5,768 nucleotides of DNA from Pseudooctadecabacter sp. (GTDB taxonomy: Bacteria > Pseudomonadota > Alphaproteobacteria > Rhodobacterales > Rhodobacteraceae). Within the stretch, counting starts at the first letter, position 1. Every line of letters starts with the position of its first letter. The notes below the pieces were generated by a model. It searched no databases and had not been told where the DNA came from. It was given only the letters and a program-made list of their open reading frames with translations. This document shows positions 5,525-5,768 of this stretch, piece after piece. The stretch lies in contig JAHDFG010000012.1 in NCBI GenBank assembly GCA_020628265.1, positions 9,972-15,739 of the forward strand, read 5' to 3'. The position numbers and the translations under genes are program-made.

Positions 5525-5553
5525 GATATAGGCAGCGCTGTCTCGAAGGCCAA
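5525..5553 (-). promoter_or_regulatory. Possible promoter giving a leaderless terB transcript
   Basis: TTGGCC (5553-5548) and TATATC (5530-5525) are separated by exactly 17 nt, and each matches the housekeeping consensus at 4 of 6 positions. The ATG of the TerB gene begins 7 nt after the -10 hexamer, where transcription would be expected to start, and no Shine-Dalgarno is visible. The mRNA could thus start at or next to the start codon. In GC-rich sequence such a match can arise by chance, so confidence is low. Confidence 0.25.
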
Positions 5554-5573
5554 CCCCTCAATGCCCTGCGCAG

Positions 5574-5768
5574 TCAGTCGCGCAGGTTTGCGGCGTCCTC
5601 AGGGCTTAACCCGAAAGCCTCGGATGTGATTGCGATGACCTGTTGCTCGCGCTCATGCCGTTGACCATCCGCATCCGCAACGGTCCATAGGGCCCGCACA
5701 AAGGCATCACGTTGGTCCTGTCCCACGGCATCCGTCAGAATATGGGCCAACTCGCCCGTGTCCGGCAT
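5574..5768 (-). CDS. TerB-like protein, C-terminal part (5' end outside window)
   Basis: The last 64 residues before a TGA at 5576-5574. They align without gaps of note to the second half of the neighbouring TerB protein: PDTGELAHILTDAV against PDTVRFTRAIKDAV, then FVRALWTVADADGQRHEREQ against AVIEALWSVVLADGVRDKTE. The DG-x3-E acidic motif is kept. An ATG codon falls exactly on the window edge, but by alignment it is an internal methionine and the first half of the domain should lie beyond 5768. A stand-alone half-domain protein starting there is less likely. The pair looks like an old tandem duplication, since sequence identity is modest. Confidence 0.75.
   Translation of the reverse strand: MPDTGELAHILTDAVGQDQRDAFVRALWTVADADGQRHEREQQVIAITSEAFGLSPEDAANLRD

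Noticed and set aside
5078..5768. Tellurite resistance operon
   Set aside because: Only TerB-like genes are present; no TerC, TerD/E/Z or other ter genes are visible, and TerB-like domains occur in many contexts.

Overview
The window is a GC-rich stretch in which every convincing gene lies on the minus strand, so transcription runs from position 5768 toward 1. Codon use, gene order and the protein sequences look like an alphaproteobacterium, most probably a roseobacter-type member of the Rhodobacteraceae. That placement rests on recalled family resemblance, not on a search.

Reading in the direction of transcription, the first block (5768-4350) holds two tandem TerB-like genes, the first cut by the window edge. 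The second overlaps by 4 nt (ATGA) a PhnD/SsuA-type solute-binding-fold protein that has no signal peptide. A 62-nt gap (4349-4288) follows.

The second block (4287-203) is a complete polar amino acid ABC importer (PAAT/HisPQMJ type). Its order is ATPase (4287-3517), periplasmic binding protein 2 (3520-2774, ATGA overlap with the ATPase), periplasmic binding protein 1 (2741-2019), HisQ-like permease (1904-1068) and HisM-like permease (1009-203). The ATPase energises the permease pair, and two divergent binding proteins can feed the same channel. The last permease overlaps by 4 nt the start of a glutamine synthetase-family gene that leaves the window at position 1. This suggests that the imported compound, or an amine derived from it, is gamma-glutamylated in the cytoplasm.

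The most notable non-coding structure is in the 58-nt gap between the two permeases. It holds two near-identical perfect palindromes with compensatory differences, and the second buries the Shine-Dalgarno sequence of the downstream permease. A strong GC-rich hairpin also follows the gene for binding protein 1, where a differential-expression element would be expected. I see no rRNA, tRNA, CRISPR array, insertion sequence or phage gene. No wholly new system is evident. The items that merit a second look are the paired RNA hairpins, a binding protein that lacks the canonical ligand-amine Asp, a probable upstream or non-canonical start of the HisQ-like permease, and the unexported PhnD-like protein coupled to TerB.
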